From NCBI GenBank assembly GCA_946965045.2, contig OX337243.1, positions 1 to 40,076 of the forward strand: a stretch of DNA of 40,076 nucleotides. Direction: 5' to 3'. The notes under the pieces are model-generated. The model made no database searches and had not been told where the DNA came from. It worked only from the letters and a program-made list of their open reading frames with translations. Shown piece after piece: positions 29,611 through 38,593 of this stretch. The translations under genes were made by a program, and so were the position numbers. The stretch comes from Epithemia pelagica (Eukaryota; Bacillariophyta; Bacillariophyceae; Surirellales; Surirellaceae). Position 1 is the stretch's first letter. Each line of letters opens with the position of its first letter.

Positions 29611-31080
29611 ATGGTTTTAAATTATATTTTGCTATTTATTATTTTACTCCCAATTATTGGGATAATTTTAATTTTATTTTCATCATTAAAACAAAAACTA
29701 TTCATTAAATTAATAGCTTTAAATATTTCAAGTTTAATTTTTTTAAATTTTGTTTATTTACTACTTTTTTTTGACAAATCAAGTGTTAAGTTTCAATTTA
29801 TTTGTAAATTGAAATTAATTTTATTATTTAATTTAAATTTTTTGCTCGGAATTGATGGTATATCGTTAATTTTTTTATTATTAACAACTTTATTGTTTCC
29901 AGTTTGTTTAATATTAAGCTGGAAAAGCATTCAATTTTTTTTTAAAGAATATTATATCATTTTTCTTTTTTTGGAATTTTGTTTATTAAACGTATTTTGT
30001 TGTTTGGATATTTTGTTTTTTTATATATTTTTTGAAATTATTTTAATTCCAATGTTTTTAATCATTGGTATTTGGGGTTCACGAAATCGTAAAATTTTAG
30101 CTAATTATTATTTTTTTTTATATACACTTTTTGGGTCAATTGTTATGCTAATTAGCATTATTTATATCCTTGACCAAATTGGTACCACTGATTACCAGTT
30201 ACTTTTGACTTTTTCATTTATATATAATGAACAAAAATTATTATGGTTTAGTTTTTTTTTATCATTTGCTAGCAAAGTACCAATGATTCCATTTCATTTA
30301 TGGTTACCAGAAGCCCATGTTGAAGCCCCAACCATTGGTTCTGTTATTTTAGCTGGTATTTTGTTAAAATTAGGAACTTTTGGTTTTATTCGATTTTCAA
30401 TACCAATTTTTCCTTATGGTTCATTTTATTTTACACCATTAGTTTATACTTTAGTTATTATGGGAGTAATATTTGGTTCCTTTACTGCAGTTCGACAGTC
30501 TGATTTAAAAAGGGTTATTGCTTATACATCAATTGCTCACATGAATTTGGTATTACTAGGCCTTTTTAGTTACAATACTATTGGTATGGAGGGCGCAATA
30601 TTTCAAAGTATAAATCATGGCTTCGTATCATCCGCTTTATTTTCAATTATTGGAGTTATTTATGATCGCTATAAAACTCGTATTATACAATATTATAGTG
30701 GTTTAGCTTTAGTTATGCCATTATTCACTTTATGTTTTTTATTTTTTAGTTTAGCTAATACGGGCTTTCCAGGAACAGGTAATTTTATTGGGGAATTATT
30801 AATTTTTATTGGATCATTTAAAATCAATATATTTTTAACTTTGTTAAGTGCTACCGGCTTAATTATTAGTGCAACTTACAGTTTATGGCTATTCAATCGT
30901 TTAGTATTTGGAAATTTAAAGTTACAATATACTAAACAATTTTTTGATATAAATTTCAGAGAGTTTTGTATTTTTATACCATTATTAATAGGTTCAATTA
31001 TTTCCGGCATATATAGTAATTTTTTATTGACACTCATACATTTTAATATTAATTTCTTAATTGAATTAATATATATCTAA
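29611..31080 (+). CDS. nad4: NADH dehydrogenase subunit 4
   Basis: A 489-residue antiporter-like proton-pumping subunit of complex I. Conserved: LNFLLGIDGISLIFLLLTT, FFEIILIPMFLIIGIWG with the essential glutamate, FHLWLPEAHVEAPTIGSVIL, and RVIAYTSIAHMNLVLLGLF. Fourteen or so hydrophobic helices fit the family. Start ATG 29611 is nine bases after the tRNA-like element. Confidence 0.99.
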   Translation: MVLNYILLFIILLPIIGIILILFSSLKQKLFIKLIALNISSLIFLNFVYLLLFFDKSSVKFQFICKLKLILLFNLNFLLGIDGISLIFLLLTTLLFPVCLILSWKSIQFFFKEYYIIFLFLEFCLLNVFCCLDILFFYIFFEIILIPMFLIIGIWGSRNRKILANYYFFLYTLFGSIVMLISIIYILDQIGTTDYQLLLTFSFIYNEQKLLWFSFFLSFASKVPMIPFHLWLPEAHVEAPTIGSVILAGILLKLGTFGFIRFSIPIFPYGSFYFTPLVYTLVIMGVIFGSFTAVRQSDLKRVIAYTSIAHMNLVLLGLFSYNTIGMEGAIFQSINHGFVSSALFSIIGVIYDRYKTRIIQYYSGLALVMPLFTLCFLFFSLANTGFPGTGNFIGELLIFIGSFKINIFLTLLSATGLIISATYSLWLFNRLVFGNLKLQYTKQFFDINFREFCIFIPLLIGSIISGIYSNFLLTLIHFNINFLIELIYI

Positions 31081-31135
31081 TATTTAAAGCTTTTAATATT
31101 AAAAAATTAATCTATTTTTATTAAAATATAAAATT

Positions 31136-31738
31136 ATGTTCAATAATAATATATTTTTACTTATCATTTACTTATTTTTAGTTATTAGTTTAATGTTTGT
31201 TGTTTTAATATATAATCCAATAATTAGCTTATTGTTTTTAATTTTAAGTTTTATATTTGTTTCAATTTTAGTGCTTTTTTTTAATTGTGAATTGTTAGGA
31301 TTTTTTTTTTTAATTGTTTATGTTGGAGCTATTGCTGTACTTTTTTTGTTTGCTATTATGTCAATTGATATAAAATTTTCAAGTATGTCGAAAATTTTAA
31401 TTAGTAACTTTATTTTATTATATTTACTAATTTTTATGGCATTAATTTTGAATTTATTGATTAAAAAAACAAATTTTTTTCTATTATTTAACTCATCAAA
31501 TTTTATGATACCAATATATTTTATAAATTGGAAACATATATTATTTTTTTCTGCTGATATAAATTCATATAATTTAATATTATATACTTACTTTGTTTTA
31601 CAATTTTTAGTTACAGGTTTTATTTTATTATTAATTTTAGTCGGCATTGTTTTTATGGTTAATAGTTATTTGAATGAAAATTTTCGATACCAAAATAATT
31701 TTAAACAGATTAGTATTAACTCAGCTTTTTTTTTATAA
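31136..31738 (+). CDS. nad6: NADH dehydrogenase subunit 6
   Basis: A 200-residue membrane subunit of complex I (NuoJ homologue). The central helix FLIVYVGAIAVLFLFAIM is the family signature, and the C-terminal FILLLILVGIVFMVN helix is also typical. Five hydrophobic segments. A 55-base spacer before it holds a near-palindrome around AAGCTT and nothing else visible. nad2 follows 15 bases later. Confidence 0.96.
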   Translation: MFNNNIFLLIIYLFLVISLMFVVLIYNPIISLLFLILSFIFVSILVLFFNCELLGFFFLIVYVGAIAVLFLFAIMSIDIKFSSMSKILISNFILLYLLIFMALILNLLIKKTNFFLLFNSSNFMIPIYFINWKHILFFSADINSYNLILYTYFVLQFLVTGFILLLILVGIVFMVNSYLNENFRYQNNFKQISINSAFFL

Positions 31739-31753
31739 ACTTAAAAATTAAAA

Positions 31754-33400
31754 ATGTTTTTTATTGGTTTTATTAAAGCAAATTATTTTTTATTTTTTAT
31801 TGAATATTTTATTGGAAGTATTTTAATTTTTATATTAATTGTTTATACATTAATTATTAATAATATTTTTGGTATTTTTGTTTGTAGGGTAATCAGCTAT
31901 TGTTTAAGTTTTATTTTTTTTTTATTAATTTATATGATTTTGAATGATATTTTATTTTTTACTATTGATTTAACTAATTATAATAATATTGGGTTAAATA
32001 AATTACTGATTTTTGATTACATTTCAATTATTTCAAAATTACTTATTTTATTTTTAGCATTTATATTTTTTTTGATTATTACTAATGTTTTAAAATTTTA
32101 CAAATTAACTTCGTTTGAATTTTTAATAATATTAACGTTTAATATATTTGGGTTAATTTTACTTTGTTCCAGTTATGATTTAATAATCATTTTTTTATCA
32201 TTTGAATTGACAGCCTTATCGTCTTATTTTTTGGTATCCTTACGAAAATCATTTAATTATTCGATTGAATCAGGACTAAAATATTTGATTATTGGTACTT
32301 TTTCATCCTCTTTTTTTTTACTTGGCAGTTTTTTACTTTATTATTATTTAGGAACACTTATTTTAGTTGATATTTATTTATTAATTTTTAATATTGAGTA
32401 TTTATTTTTCAACAATTATAGTTTATTATTCAAAAAATTTATTATTAAAGTTGAATTATTCAATATTTTATTAAATATTTACGTGTGTAAGTATTGGTTT
32501 TTAGAATATATTACTTTAAATATCGCTTTATTTAATAATACAAAGCCTATTATTGAATTAGCTTTTTTATTATTATGTTTAAGCATTTTTATTAAAATTG
32601 GATTTGCACCATTTCATATTTGGTCTATTCAAATATACGAAGTATCCGTATCGATTATTGTATTTTTTTTCATGTTATTAGTTAAGTTAAGTTATTTTTT
32701 AATTTTATTTCGAATTTATCATGTTTTTTTTAATATTAATAATACAATTTTTAGTTATTTATTTAATTTTATTGCTTTTTTGAATATATTTATTAGTTCA
32801 TTTTCAAATTTGAAAGAAAAAAAAATTAAAACTTTATTAGTCTATAGTTCACTTAGCCATATTGGTTATATTTTATTAGCATATAATATGAACTGTTTTT
32901 TAGGCTTTGAAATGTTTTATTTTTATATTATTGTTTATTTGTTATCGAACATTATTATTTGGTATACTATTATACAATTAAAGAAACATATTTATTATAA
33001 AAAAAAAATATCAAAAAACATAAGTGATTTTATTTTATTAAATAAAACGAATAAGATATTAGCTTTTGCTTTATTGATCACATTTTTATCAATAGGGGGA
33101 ATACCTCCTTTAATTGGTTTTTTTTCAAAATTAGGTATTTTTTTAGTTTTAATTTCTGAAAAATTTTTTAGTTTTTGTATCTTTATTAGTTTTTGTAGTG
33201 TAGTTTCTATTTTTTATTACTTGCGTTTAATAAAAGTTTTATATTTTGAAAATAAAACGATAGGTGAGCTCTTTCAGCCAATTTGTTCACATAATATATT
33301 TATTTTTATTTATTGTATTTTCAATTTGTTATTTTTGTTTATAAATCCTAAATTATTATATTTAATTGTACATAAAATAATCATATTTGAATATTTATAA
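31754..33400 (+). CDS. nad2: NADH dehydrogenase subunit 2
   Basis: A 548-residue antiporter-like proton-pumping subunit of complex I. Conserved: IIFLSFELTALSSYFLVSL with the key glutamate, ESGLKYLIIGTFSSSFFLLG, IKIGFAPFHIWSIQIYE, and SIGGIPPLIGFFSKLGIF. KTLLVYSSLSHIGYILLAY carries the usual lysine-helix context. An insertion-like AT-rich stretch occurs near residues 200-250. A single repeat unit follows. Confidence 0.98.
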   Translation: MFFIGFIKANYFLFFIEYFIGSILIFILIVYTLIINNIFGIFVCRVISYCLSFIFFLLIYMILNDILFFTIDLTNYNNIGLNKLLIFDYISIISKLLILFLAFIFFLIITNVLKFYKLTSFEFLIILTFNIFGLILLCSSYDLIIIFLSFELTALSSYFLVSLRKSFNYSIESGLKYLIIGTFSSSFFLLGSFLLYYYLGTLILVDIYLLIFNIEYLFFNNYSLLFKKFIIKVELFNILLNIYVCKYWFLEYITLNIALFNNTKPIIELAFLLLCLSIFIKIGFAPFHIWSIQIYEVSVSIIVFFFMLLVKLSYFLILFRIYHVFFNINNTIFSYLFNFIAFLNIFISSFSNLKEKKIKTLLVYSSLSHIGYILLAYNMNCFLGFEMFYFYIIVYLLSNIIIWYTIIQLKKHIYYKKKISKNISDFILLNKTNKILAFALLITFLSIGGIPPLIGFFSKLGIFLVLISEKFFSFCIFISFCSVVSIFYYLRLIKVLYFENKTIGELFQPICSHNIFIFIYCIFNLLFLFINPKLLYLIVHKIIIFEYL

Positions 33401-33403
33401 TAA

Positions 33404-33652
33404 TCAATTTTGATTATCATTTTATTTCACTTTATTAAAATAAAGTCAATTTTGCATAATTATTTGGTCATTTGGTTGAAAAGATATAATTTTAATAAAT
33501 AATTTTGAACCACAAATTTAAAAATTTTATTTAAAAATTGAAAATTTGTGGTTCAAAATTCGTTATATAATAAGGCTTAAATTAGTATCAAAATCACAAA
33601 TCATAGGTAGTAACCTATGATTTTATTTATCTGTTTTGGTTATCCGTTTTTT
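33404..33652 (+). repeat. Repeat family, single unit
   Basis: One copy of the 305-bp family in the same orientation: CATTTGGTTGAAAAG ends at 33483, hairpin 1 (GAACCACAAATTT/AAATTTGTGGTTC) follows, then a shortened spacer and hairpin 2 (CATAGGTAGTAACCTATG). It is clipped at GGTTATCCG just before tRNA-Met. Confidence 0.93.
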
Positions 33653-33656
33653 TATC

Positions 33657-33728
33657 AGGAATTTGGTAATTGGTTAGCCGATTTAGACTCATGATCTAAA
33701 TTTATAGGTTCAAATCCTATAATTCCTA
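33657..33728 (+). tRNA. tRNA with CAU anticodon, copy 2 (Met or Ile2)
   Basis: Perfect acceptor 33657-33663/33721-33727 (AGGAATT/AATTCCT). D stem GGT/GCC. Anticodon CAT 33690-33692 in stem TTAGA/TCTAA. T stem ATAGG/CCTAT with loop TTCAAAT. Discriminator A33728. It could be initiator Met, elongator Met, or Ile with a modified C34. Confidence 0.9.
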
Positions 33729-33733
33729 ATTGA

Positions 33734-34924
33734 ATATTATTCAGTAAAAATAGTAATAAAATTAAAAACTATACAATAAATTTTGGTCCACAACATCCCG
33801 CAGCACATGGTGTATTACGTTTATTAATCGAACTTTCAGGTGAAATAGTATTAAATGCTATTCCACATATCGGCTTATTACATCGCGGAACTGAAAAATT
33901 GATTGAATATAAAACATATTTACAGGCTTTACCATATTTTGATCGATTGGATTATGTTTCAATGATGGCTCAGGAACATGCATATTGTTTAGCAATTGAA
34001 AATTTAACTAATATTAATGTTCCACAAAGAGCCCAATATATTAGAGTCATATTTTCTGAAATTACTCGTATTTTAAACCATTTATTAGCTATAGGTTGTC
34101 ATGCTATGGACGTTGGTGCTATGACCCCTATGCTTTGGGCTTTTGAGGAACGTGAAAAACTTATGGAATTTTATGAGCGTGTTTCTGGAGCTCGTATGCA
34201 TGCAGCATATTTTCGACCAGGTGGTGTAAACAATGACTTTCCTTTTGGTTTAATAAATGACATTTATTTATTTATAATGCAATTTAAAACAAAGATTTTA
34301 GAAATTGAGGAAATGTTAACAAATAATCGAATTTGGAAATTACGGTTAGTTAATATTGGTACTGTATCAAAAAATGATGCATTAAATTGGGGTTTCAGTG
34401 GTGTTATGTTACGAGGTTCAGGCATTAATTGGGACCTTCGAAAATCAGAACCTTATGAAATATATAATTTTTTACAGTTTAAAATACCTGTTGGAAAAAT
34501 TGGTGACTGTTATGATCGTTATTTAATACGGATTTTAGAAATAAAAGAATCACTTTCAATACTATTGCAATGTATCCAAAAATTACCAATTGGTTTAGTT
34601 AAAAATAATGATATAAAAATTACATCACCTTTTAAAATTGAAATGAAACAATCAATGGAGGCATTAATTCATCATTTTAAAATTTATACAACTGGTTTTA
34701 ATATTAAAACAAATGAGTCTTATTCGGCAATTGAAGCACCTAAAGGCGAATTTGGTGTTTATTTAATTTCAAATAATTTTAATAAGCCTTATCGATGCAA
34801 AATTAAAGCACCCGGATTTGGTCATTTACAAGCTTTAAATTTTATGTCAAAATATCATATGATTGCTGATGTAGTTACTATAATTGGAACACAGGATATT
34901 GTTTTTGGTGAAATTGATAGATAA
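33734..34924 (+). CDS. nad7: NADH dehydrogenase subunit 7, no ATG start
   Basis: A 396-residue quinone-site subunit of the peripheral arm of complex I (NuoD homologue, 49-kDa subunit). [19 protein letters not shown] is the conserved N-terminus, then [18 protein letters not shown], and at the end [16 protein letters not shown] and IVFGEIDR. The frame is closed by TGA 33731-33733 and has no ATG before the conserved block. ATA 33734, five bases after the tRNA, is the likely start. A TTG at 33899 would lose about 55 conserved residues. Confidence 0.96.
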   Translation: MLFSKNSNKIKNYTINFGPQHPAAHGVLRLLIELSGEIVLNAIPHIGLLHRGTEKLIEYKTYLQALPYFDRLDYVSMMAQEHAYCLAIENLTNINVPQRAQYIRVIFSEITRILNHLLAIGCHAMDVGAMTPMLWAFEEREKLMEFYERVSGARMHAAYFRPGGVNNDFPFGLINDIYLFIMQFKTKILEIEEMLTNNRIWKLRLVNIGTVSKNDALNWGFSGVMLRGSGINWDLRKSEPYEIYNFLQFKIPVGKIGDCYDRYLIRILEIKESLSILLQCIQKLPIGLVKNNDIKITSPFKIEMKQSMEALIHHFKIYTTGFNIKTNESYSAIEAPKGEFGVYLISNNFNKPYRCKIKAPGFGHLQALNFMSKYHMIADVVTIIGTQDIVFGEIDR

Positions 34925-34935
34925 AAATTAAAAAA

Positions 34936-35688
34936 ATGTACTTATTTTTATGTGATACACCTACTGGTTTTTTAGGCCTTATTTTTCAAGAGCCAGCAAC
35001 ATCAACTATGGATGGAATATTTTTATTTAATTCGCATTTATTATTTATTATAATAAATATAGTTTTATTTATTTGGTGGTTATTATTTTTAATATCCAAA
35101 AATTTTTTTGATACAAGTAGTTATAAAATAAAAAATTTTTCACACTCAAACATTATTGAAATAGTTTGGACCACAATTCCAGCTTTATTATTATTAAATT
35201 TATCAAGTCCATCATTTTCCTTATTATATAGTTTGGATGAAATTATAACACCACAATTAACTTTGAAAATATTGGGCCATCAATGGTATTGGACCTATGA
35301 ACTATCCGATTATAAATTTTGTTCGCTAATAAATAATGAATTTAAATTTAGTTGTTATTTATTAACAAATGATTTCTTAAAAAACAGCCATAATTTAGGC
35401 TTATTTCGATTACTGGAAACAAATAAACGAGTAGTTTTACCAACTAATACTCATATACGACTATTAGTAACGGCTGTTGATGTATTACATAGTTGGACAA
35501 TCCCATCATTTGGTATTAAAATTGATGCTTGTCCTGGTCGTTTAAATCAAGTAAACTTATTTATAAAACGATTTGGTATTTTTTTTGGGCAATGTAGTGA
35601 AATTTGTGGTGTTAATCATGGTTTCATGCCAATCGTGATAATTGCATGTTCATCAAAGCATTTTTACCATATGGTTTTAAATAATTAA
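34936..35688 (+). CDS. cox2: Cytochrome c oxidase subunit 2
   Basis: A 250-residue subunit that accepts electrons from cytochrome c. Two N-terminal membrane helices are followed by the CuA domain. CuA ligands: H185 in LHSWTIPSFGIKIDACPGR, then C220, E222, C224, H228 and M231 in FGQCSEICGVNHGFM. The aromatic stretch GHQWYWTYELSDY is intact. The gene is not split. tRNA-Ser(UGA) follows two bases later. Confidence 0.99.
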   Translation: MYLFLCDTPTGFLGLIFQEPATSTMDGIFLFNSHLLFIIINIVLFIWWLLFLISKNFFDTSSYKIKNFSHSNIIEIVWTTIPALLLLNLSSPSFSLLYSLDEIITPQLTLKILGHQWYWTYELSDYKFCSLINNEFKFSCYLLTNDFLKNSHNLGLFRLLETNKRVVLPTNTHIRLLVTAVDVLHSWTIPSFGIKIDACPGRLNQVNLFIKRFGIFFGQCSEICGVNHGFMPIVIIACSSKHFYHMVLNN

Positions 35689-35690
35689 TT

Positions 35691-35774
35691 GGATAAATGG
35701 CTGAATTGGTTAAAGCGGTAGTTTTGAAAACTGTTTTATTTTTTATATTATAGGTTCGAGTCCTATTTTATCCT
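35691..35774 (+). tRNA. trnS(uga): tRNA-Ser (UGA)
   Basis: Class II tRNA with a long variable arm. Perfect acceptor 35691-35697/35767-35773 (GGATAAA/TTTATCC). Anticodon TGA 35725-35727. T stem 35750-35754/35762-35766 with loop TTCGAGT. Discriminator T35774. Confidence 0.92.
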
Positions 35775-35786
35775 ATATTTTGTGTT

Positions 35787-36482
35787 TTAATAAGTTTTAT
35801 AATAAGTTTTATAAATTAAGAAAATTATTATTATTTCATAATACAGTAGTATTGCCAATAAATTAAATAGCATATTATTAGTTAGTATTAAAATTATTGA
35901 TAGTATAATAACTATAATTATTTTACGAAATTTTTTAAAATAATATTTTGAAATATGTTGTTTAAATATTATAAATAATATAAAAACAACCAAAAAATAA
36001 TATTGACAACTAATGAAAATATGTTTGGATAGGATAAAATATTGGTTAATTTGAATTTTTAAGTAAACTGATTTAAACAATATATTGTTATCAAATGTTT
36101 GTAAATAACTTATTAAAACTGGCATCACTAAATATAATATTAATATTATATAGTTTATATATAATATTATACCAATATTGTATATATTTATTAATGTTTT
36201 ATATTCGTGTTTATAAAAGCAATATTTTATAAACATTATCAAATGATAATTTATAAAAAATATCAATATATTTAATGTTATATGATAAGTTATATTATAA
36301 TAAACATAAAATAATTCCATAATATTAGTATATATCAAATAAATTTTAAATTTTTTTGTTATTAATAGTTTTATGGATAAGAAAAAAAATATATGTTTAT
36401 AACAGTAAATAGTAATGAAAAAAAGTATAAAACTTGTACAAATTAAAACACTACGATTTTTAATTTCATTTAAAAATTTCAT
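35787..36482 (-). CDS. tatC: Twin-arginine translocase subunit TatC
   Basis: A 231-residue membrane protein (ymf16 in other mitochondrial genomes), the core of the Tat pathway for folded proteins in the inner membrane. MKFLNEIKNRSVLI fits the TatC start (H-x-x-E-L-R-x-R). YTNIMELFYVYYNITYHI matches the T-x-P-x-E-x-F family motif and CFYKHEYKTLI the conserved Y-x-x-E-K/R loop. Six hydrophobic segments. It is on the opposite strand and converges on tRNA-Ser. TatC in mitochondria is known from several protist groups, including stramenopiles. Confidence 0.88.
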   Translation of the reverse strand: MKFLNEIKNRSVLICTSFILFFITIYCYKHIFFFLSIKLLITKKFKIYLIYTNIMELFYVYYNITYHITLNILIFFINYHLIMFIKYCFYKHEYKTLINIYNIGIILYINYIILILYLVMPVLISYLQTFDNNILFKSVYLKIQINQYFILSKHIFISCQYYFLVVFILFIIFKQHISKYYFKKFRKIIIVIILSIILILTNNMLFNLLAILLYYEIIIIFLIYKTYYKTY

Positions 36483-36515
36483 AAATTAATTAAATATGTA
36501 TATATTTATATATTT

Positions 36516-36589
36516 AGGAAAATAGTTTAATGGTTCAAAAACATTAATTTCCAAAATTAGTAATAAAGGTTCAATTCCTTTTTTTCCTG
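36516..36589 (+). tRNA. trnW: tRNA-Trp (CCA)
   Basis: Perfect acceptor 36516-36522/36582-36588 (AGGAAAA/TTTTCCT). D stem GTTT/AAAC. Anticodon CCA 36551-36553 in stem TTAAT/ATTAG (one G-T). T stem AAAGG/CCTTT with loop TTCAATT. Discriminator G36589. CCA reads only UGG, in line with UGA not being a Trp codon. Confidence 0.93.
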
Positions 36590-36739
36590 CTATGTTTTAA
36601 TTTTAATATTTTATTATATATTATTAATAATTTTTTTTTCATTGAAAAAATATTACTAAAAAAAAATAAATAAAATATTCCGATTACTAATAATGATTTG
36701 ATATTAAAAAATAATTTCATATTTTTACTATTTAAAGAC

Positions 36740-37171
36740 ATGTTTTATAAAATAAGCCGTATTAATAAGTATTTAATTAAACATAAGGCAAAAAAAATAA
36801 TATTTTTTATTAATAAAAAATATAATCAACAAAATAATAATAGTGAATTTTTTTATAACTTTATAAAATTTAAAGTATCAGCTAATTATTTACTTAAATT
36901 GTACAAATTTTCAATATATAAAATATTATTAAATTTAATTTTTAAAAATTTATTTACAGTACTTATAAATTTCAACAATAATAAAATTTTGTATAATAAT
37001 ATTCCAATAAAGCATATTGTTGCTATTAAATTTAATAAAACATTATATTTAGGTATTTTATATTTATTATTTTTTAGCTTTAATTATTGCCAAAATAAAA
37101 AATTACTTTATAAGTTTCTTTTTACTTTAAAATTAAATATAAGTCAAAAAAATCGAAATAATGTGATTTGA
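36740..37171 (+). CDS. Unidentified open reading frame, basic protein
   Basis: A 143-residue protein from ATG 36740 (the frame is open from TTG 36698, 157 residues). It is rich in Lys, Asn, Ile and Phe and strongly basic at the N-terminus (KISRINKYLIKHKAKK). A hydrophobic stretch LYLGILYLLFFSFNY lies near the C-terminus. I recognise no family motif. A rapidly evolving ribosomal protein is possible from the composition, but a chance frame in AT-rich DNA is not excluded. Its end overlaps tRNA-Pro on the other strand by 19 bases. Confidence 0.45.
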   Translation: MFYKISRINKYLIKHKAKKIIFFINKKYNQQNNNSEFFYNFIKFKVSANYLLKLYKFSIYKILLNLIFKNLFTVLINFNNNKILYNNIPIKHIVAIKFNKTLYLGILYLLFFSFNYCQNKKLLYKFLFTLKLNISQKNRNNVI

Positions 37172-37226
37172 ACACATGATTACTAATTCCCAAAATTAGC
37201 ACGCTAACCAACTACGTCATATTTCG
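37153..37226 (-). tRNA. trnP: tRNA-Pro (UGG)
   Basis: On the minus strand: acceptor CGAAATA/TATTTCG, D stem ACGT/GCGT with one G-T pair, anticodon TGG in stem CTAAT/ATTAG followed by G37, T stem ATGTG/CACAT with loop TTCAAAT, discriminator A. Confidence 0.94.
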
Positions 37227-37231
37227 TAATT

Positions 37232-37315
37232 TAAAGGTAATAGGATTTGAACCTATGATATTATTATTTAATGGATTTACAATCCATCGCTTTTAACCAA
37301 CTCAGCCATACCTTT
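37232..37315 (-). tRNA. trnY: tRNA-Tyr (GUA)
   Basis: On the minus strand: acceptor AAAGGTA/TACCTTT, D stem GCT/AGC, anticodon GTA in stem ATGGA/TCCAT, a 14-base variable region (class II, as in bacteria), T stem ATAGG/CCTAT with loop TTCAAAT, discriminator A. Confidence 0.94.
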
Positions 37316-37319
37316 ATAT

Positions 37320-37823
37320 TTATACTTTTATTCTTTTTAACTTTTTTTTACGGCATCCGTTGTACGAAAAACAATTAAATATTTTTATATTAATTAATAA
37401 TAATTTTTCATACAGTTTATTTAATAACCAATAAATGGTGTAATTTATATTTACTAAATGTATTACAACTTTATTGTTTATCAAAAATTTCAACTTTACA
37501 AAGATAGTTTTAATAAATTTTTGCAGTATTTGAGTAGTTTTATTTTTTTTAATAGTATAACCAAAGTAACCAACTGAATAAAAGTATAATTGATTTCCTA
37601 AACAATCCGTAATATGTACAAATATATTTGATTTTTTAAATATAAATGAAATTATAAAAGTAACTATATTTAATCTGTTTTTAATATTTAGCAATTTAAT
37701 TATTAATGTTTGATTTGATAAGTTATTTAATAATACGATATACTTTTGTAATTTTTTTATTAATAGTCTATTTTTTATTAGTATAGTCAAAAAATTGTTT
37801 TTTTGGAACAAATTATAAATCAA
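37320..37823 (-). CDS. rps11: Ribosomal protein S11
   Basis: A 167-residue S11 of the small-subunit platform. NIFVHITDCLGNQLYFYSVG matches the family N-T-I-V-T-I-T-D-x-x-G-N-x-x-x-x-x-S-A-G. The C-terminus YNGCRKKKLKRIKV matches H-N-G-C-R-P-x-K-x-R-R-V. About 65 residues precede the conserved core. No ATG occurs in the frame; TTG (complement of 37821-37823) is the outermost start and ATA codons lie about 14-16 residues in. The gene is head-to-head with rpl2 with no spacer. Confidence 0.88.
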   Translation of the reverse strand: MIYNLFQKNNFLTILIKNRLLIKKLQKYIVLLNNLSNQTLIIKLLNIKNRLNIVTFIISFIFKKSNIFVHITDCLGNQLYFYSVGYFGYTIKKNKTTQILQKFIKTIFVKLKFLINNKVVIHLVNINYTIYWLLNKLYEKLLLINIKIFNCFSYNGCRKKKLKRIKV

Positions 37824-38593
37824 TGAATTTTTACAAATTTATAAATGGGAAAGCAACAAGCCCGTCAAAACGACATTATTTTAATATTTATTTACATTTT
37901 GAAAAAAAATTTATTTTTAAAAGGCTTTTATTATCAAGGCAACGAGCAATTGGTCGAAATTATAAAGGGACAATTACTATTCGACACAAATCAAGTTTTA
38001 ATAAAAAATTATATCGTAAAATAAAATTTAATTACAGCAACCAACAAAATATAACTGGTATTACATTCAATATTGAATATGACCCATTTCGAAATGCACA
38101 AATAGCATCCATTTTCAATATACAAACAAAATTTTTTTTTTATATAATTTCACCAAAAAATCTAAAAATTGGAAATATAATTAAATTGGGCAAAGAGGCT
38201 GATAACAAATTAGGTCATATAATACCTTTAAAAAAAGTTGTTATAGGATATTGTATTTCTGTAGTTTCAGCAATTCCAAACAGTATTGGGAAATTTGCTC
38301 GTGCTGCTGGTACTTATTGTTTTTTACTTTATAAAAAAAATTCAATTGTAAAATTAATTTTACCATCAAGCCAAAAATTATTAGTATCAATTGATTGTTT
38401 TTGTATGATTGGTTCGATATCAAATGAATTTTATTTTATAAAACAATTAGGTAAAGCTGGTCGATCACGTTGGCTTGGCAACAGGCCAACTGTACGTGGT
38501 GTTGCCATGAATTCATTTGATCATGCTAATGGTGGTGGTAACGGCAAAAAATCATCGTTCAATAAAACACCATGGGGCAAATTGAATAAATAA
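37823..38593 (+). CDS. rpl2: Ribosomal protein L2
   Basis: A 256-residue L2 near the peptidyl-transferase centre. Conserved: GRNYKGTITIRHKSS, the central IEYDPFRNAQIA, GKAGRSRWLGNRPTVRGVAMN, and FDHANGGGNG. The last keeps the Asp-His pair of the family D-H-P-H-G-G-G motif but replaces the second histidine by Asn. PWGK near the end is typical. ATG 37823. rps3 begins at the base after its stop; rps19, usual between them, is missing. Confidence 0.97.
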   Translation: MNFYKFINGKATSPSKRHYFNIYLHFEKKFIFKRLLLSRQRAIGRNYKGTITIRHKSSFNKKLYRKIKFNYSNQQNITGITFNIEYDPFRNAQIASIFNIQTKFFFYIISPKNLKIGNIIKLGKEADNKLGHIIPLKKVVIGYCISVVSAIPNSIGKFARAAGTYCFLLYKKNSIVKLILPSSQKLLVSIDCFCMIGSISNEFYFIKQLGKAGRSRWLGNRPTVRGVAMNSFDHANGGGNGKKSSFNKTPWGKLNK

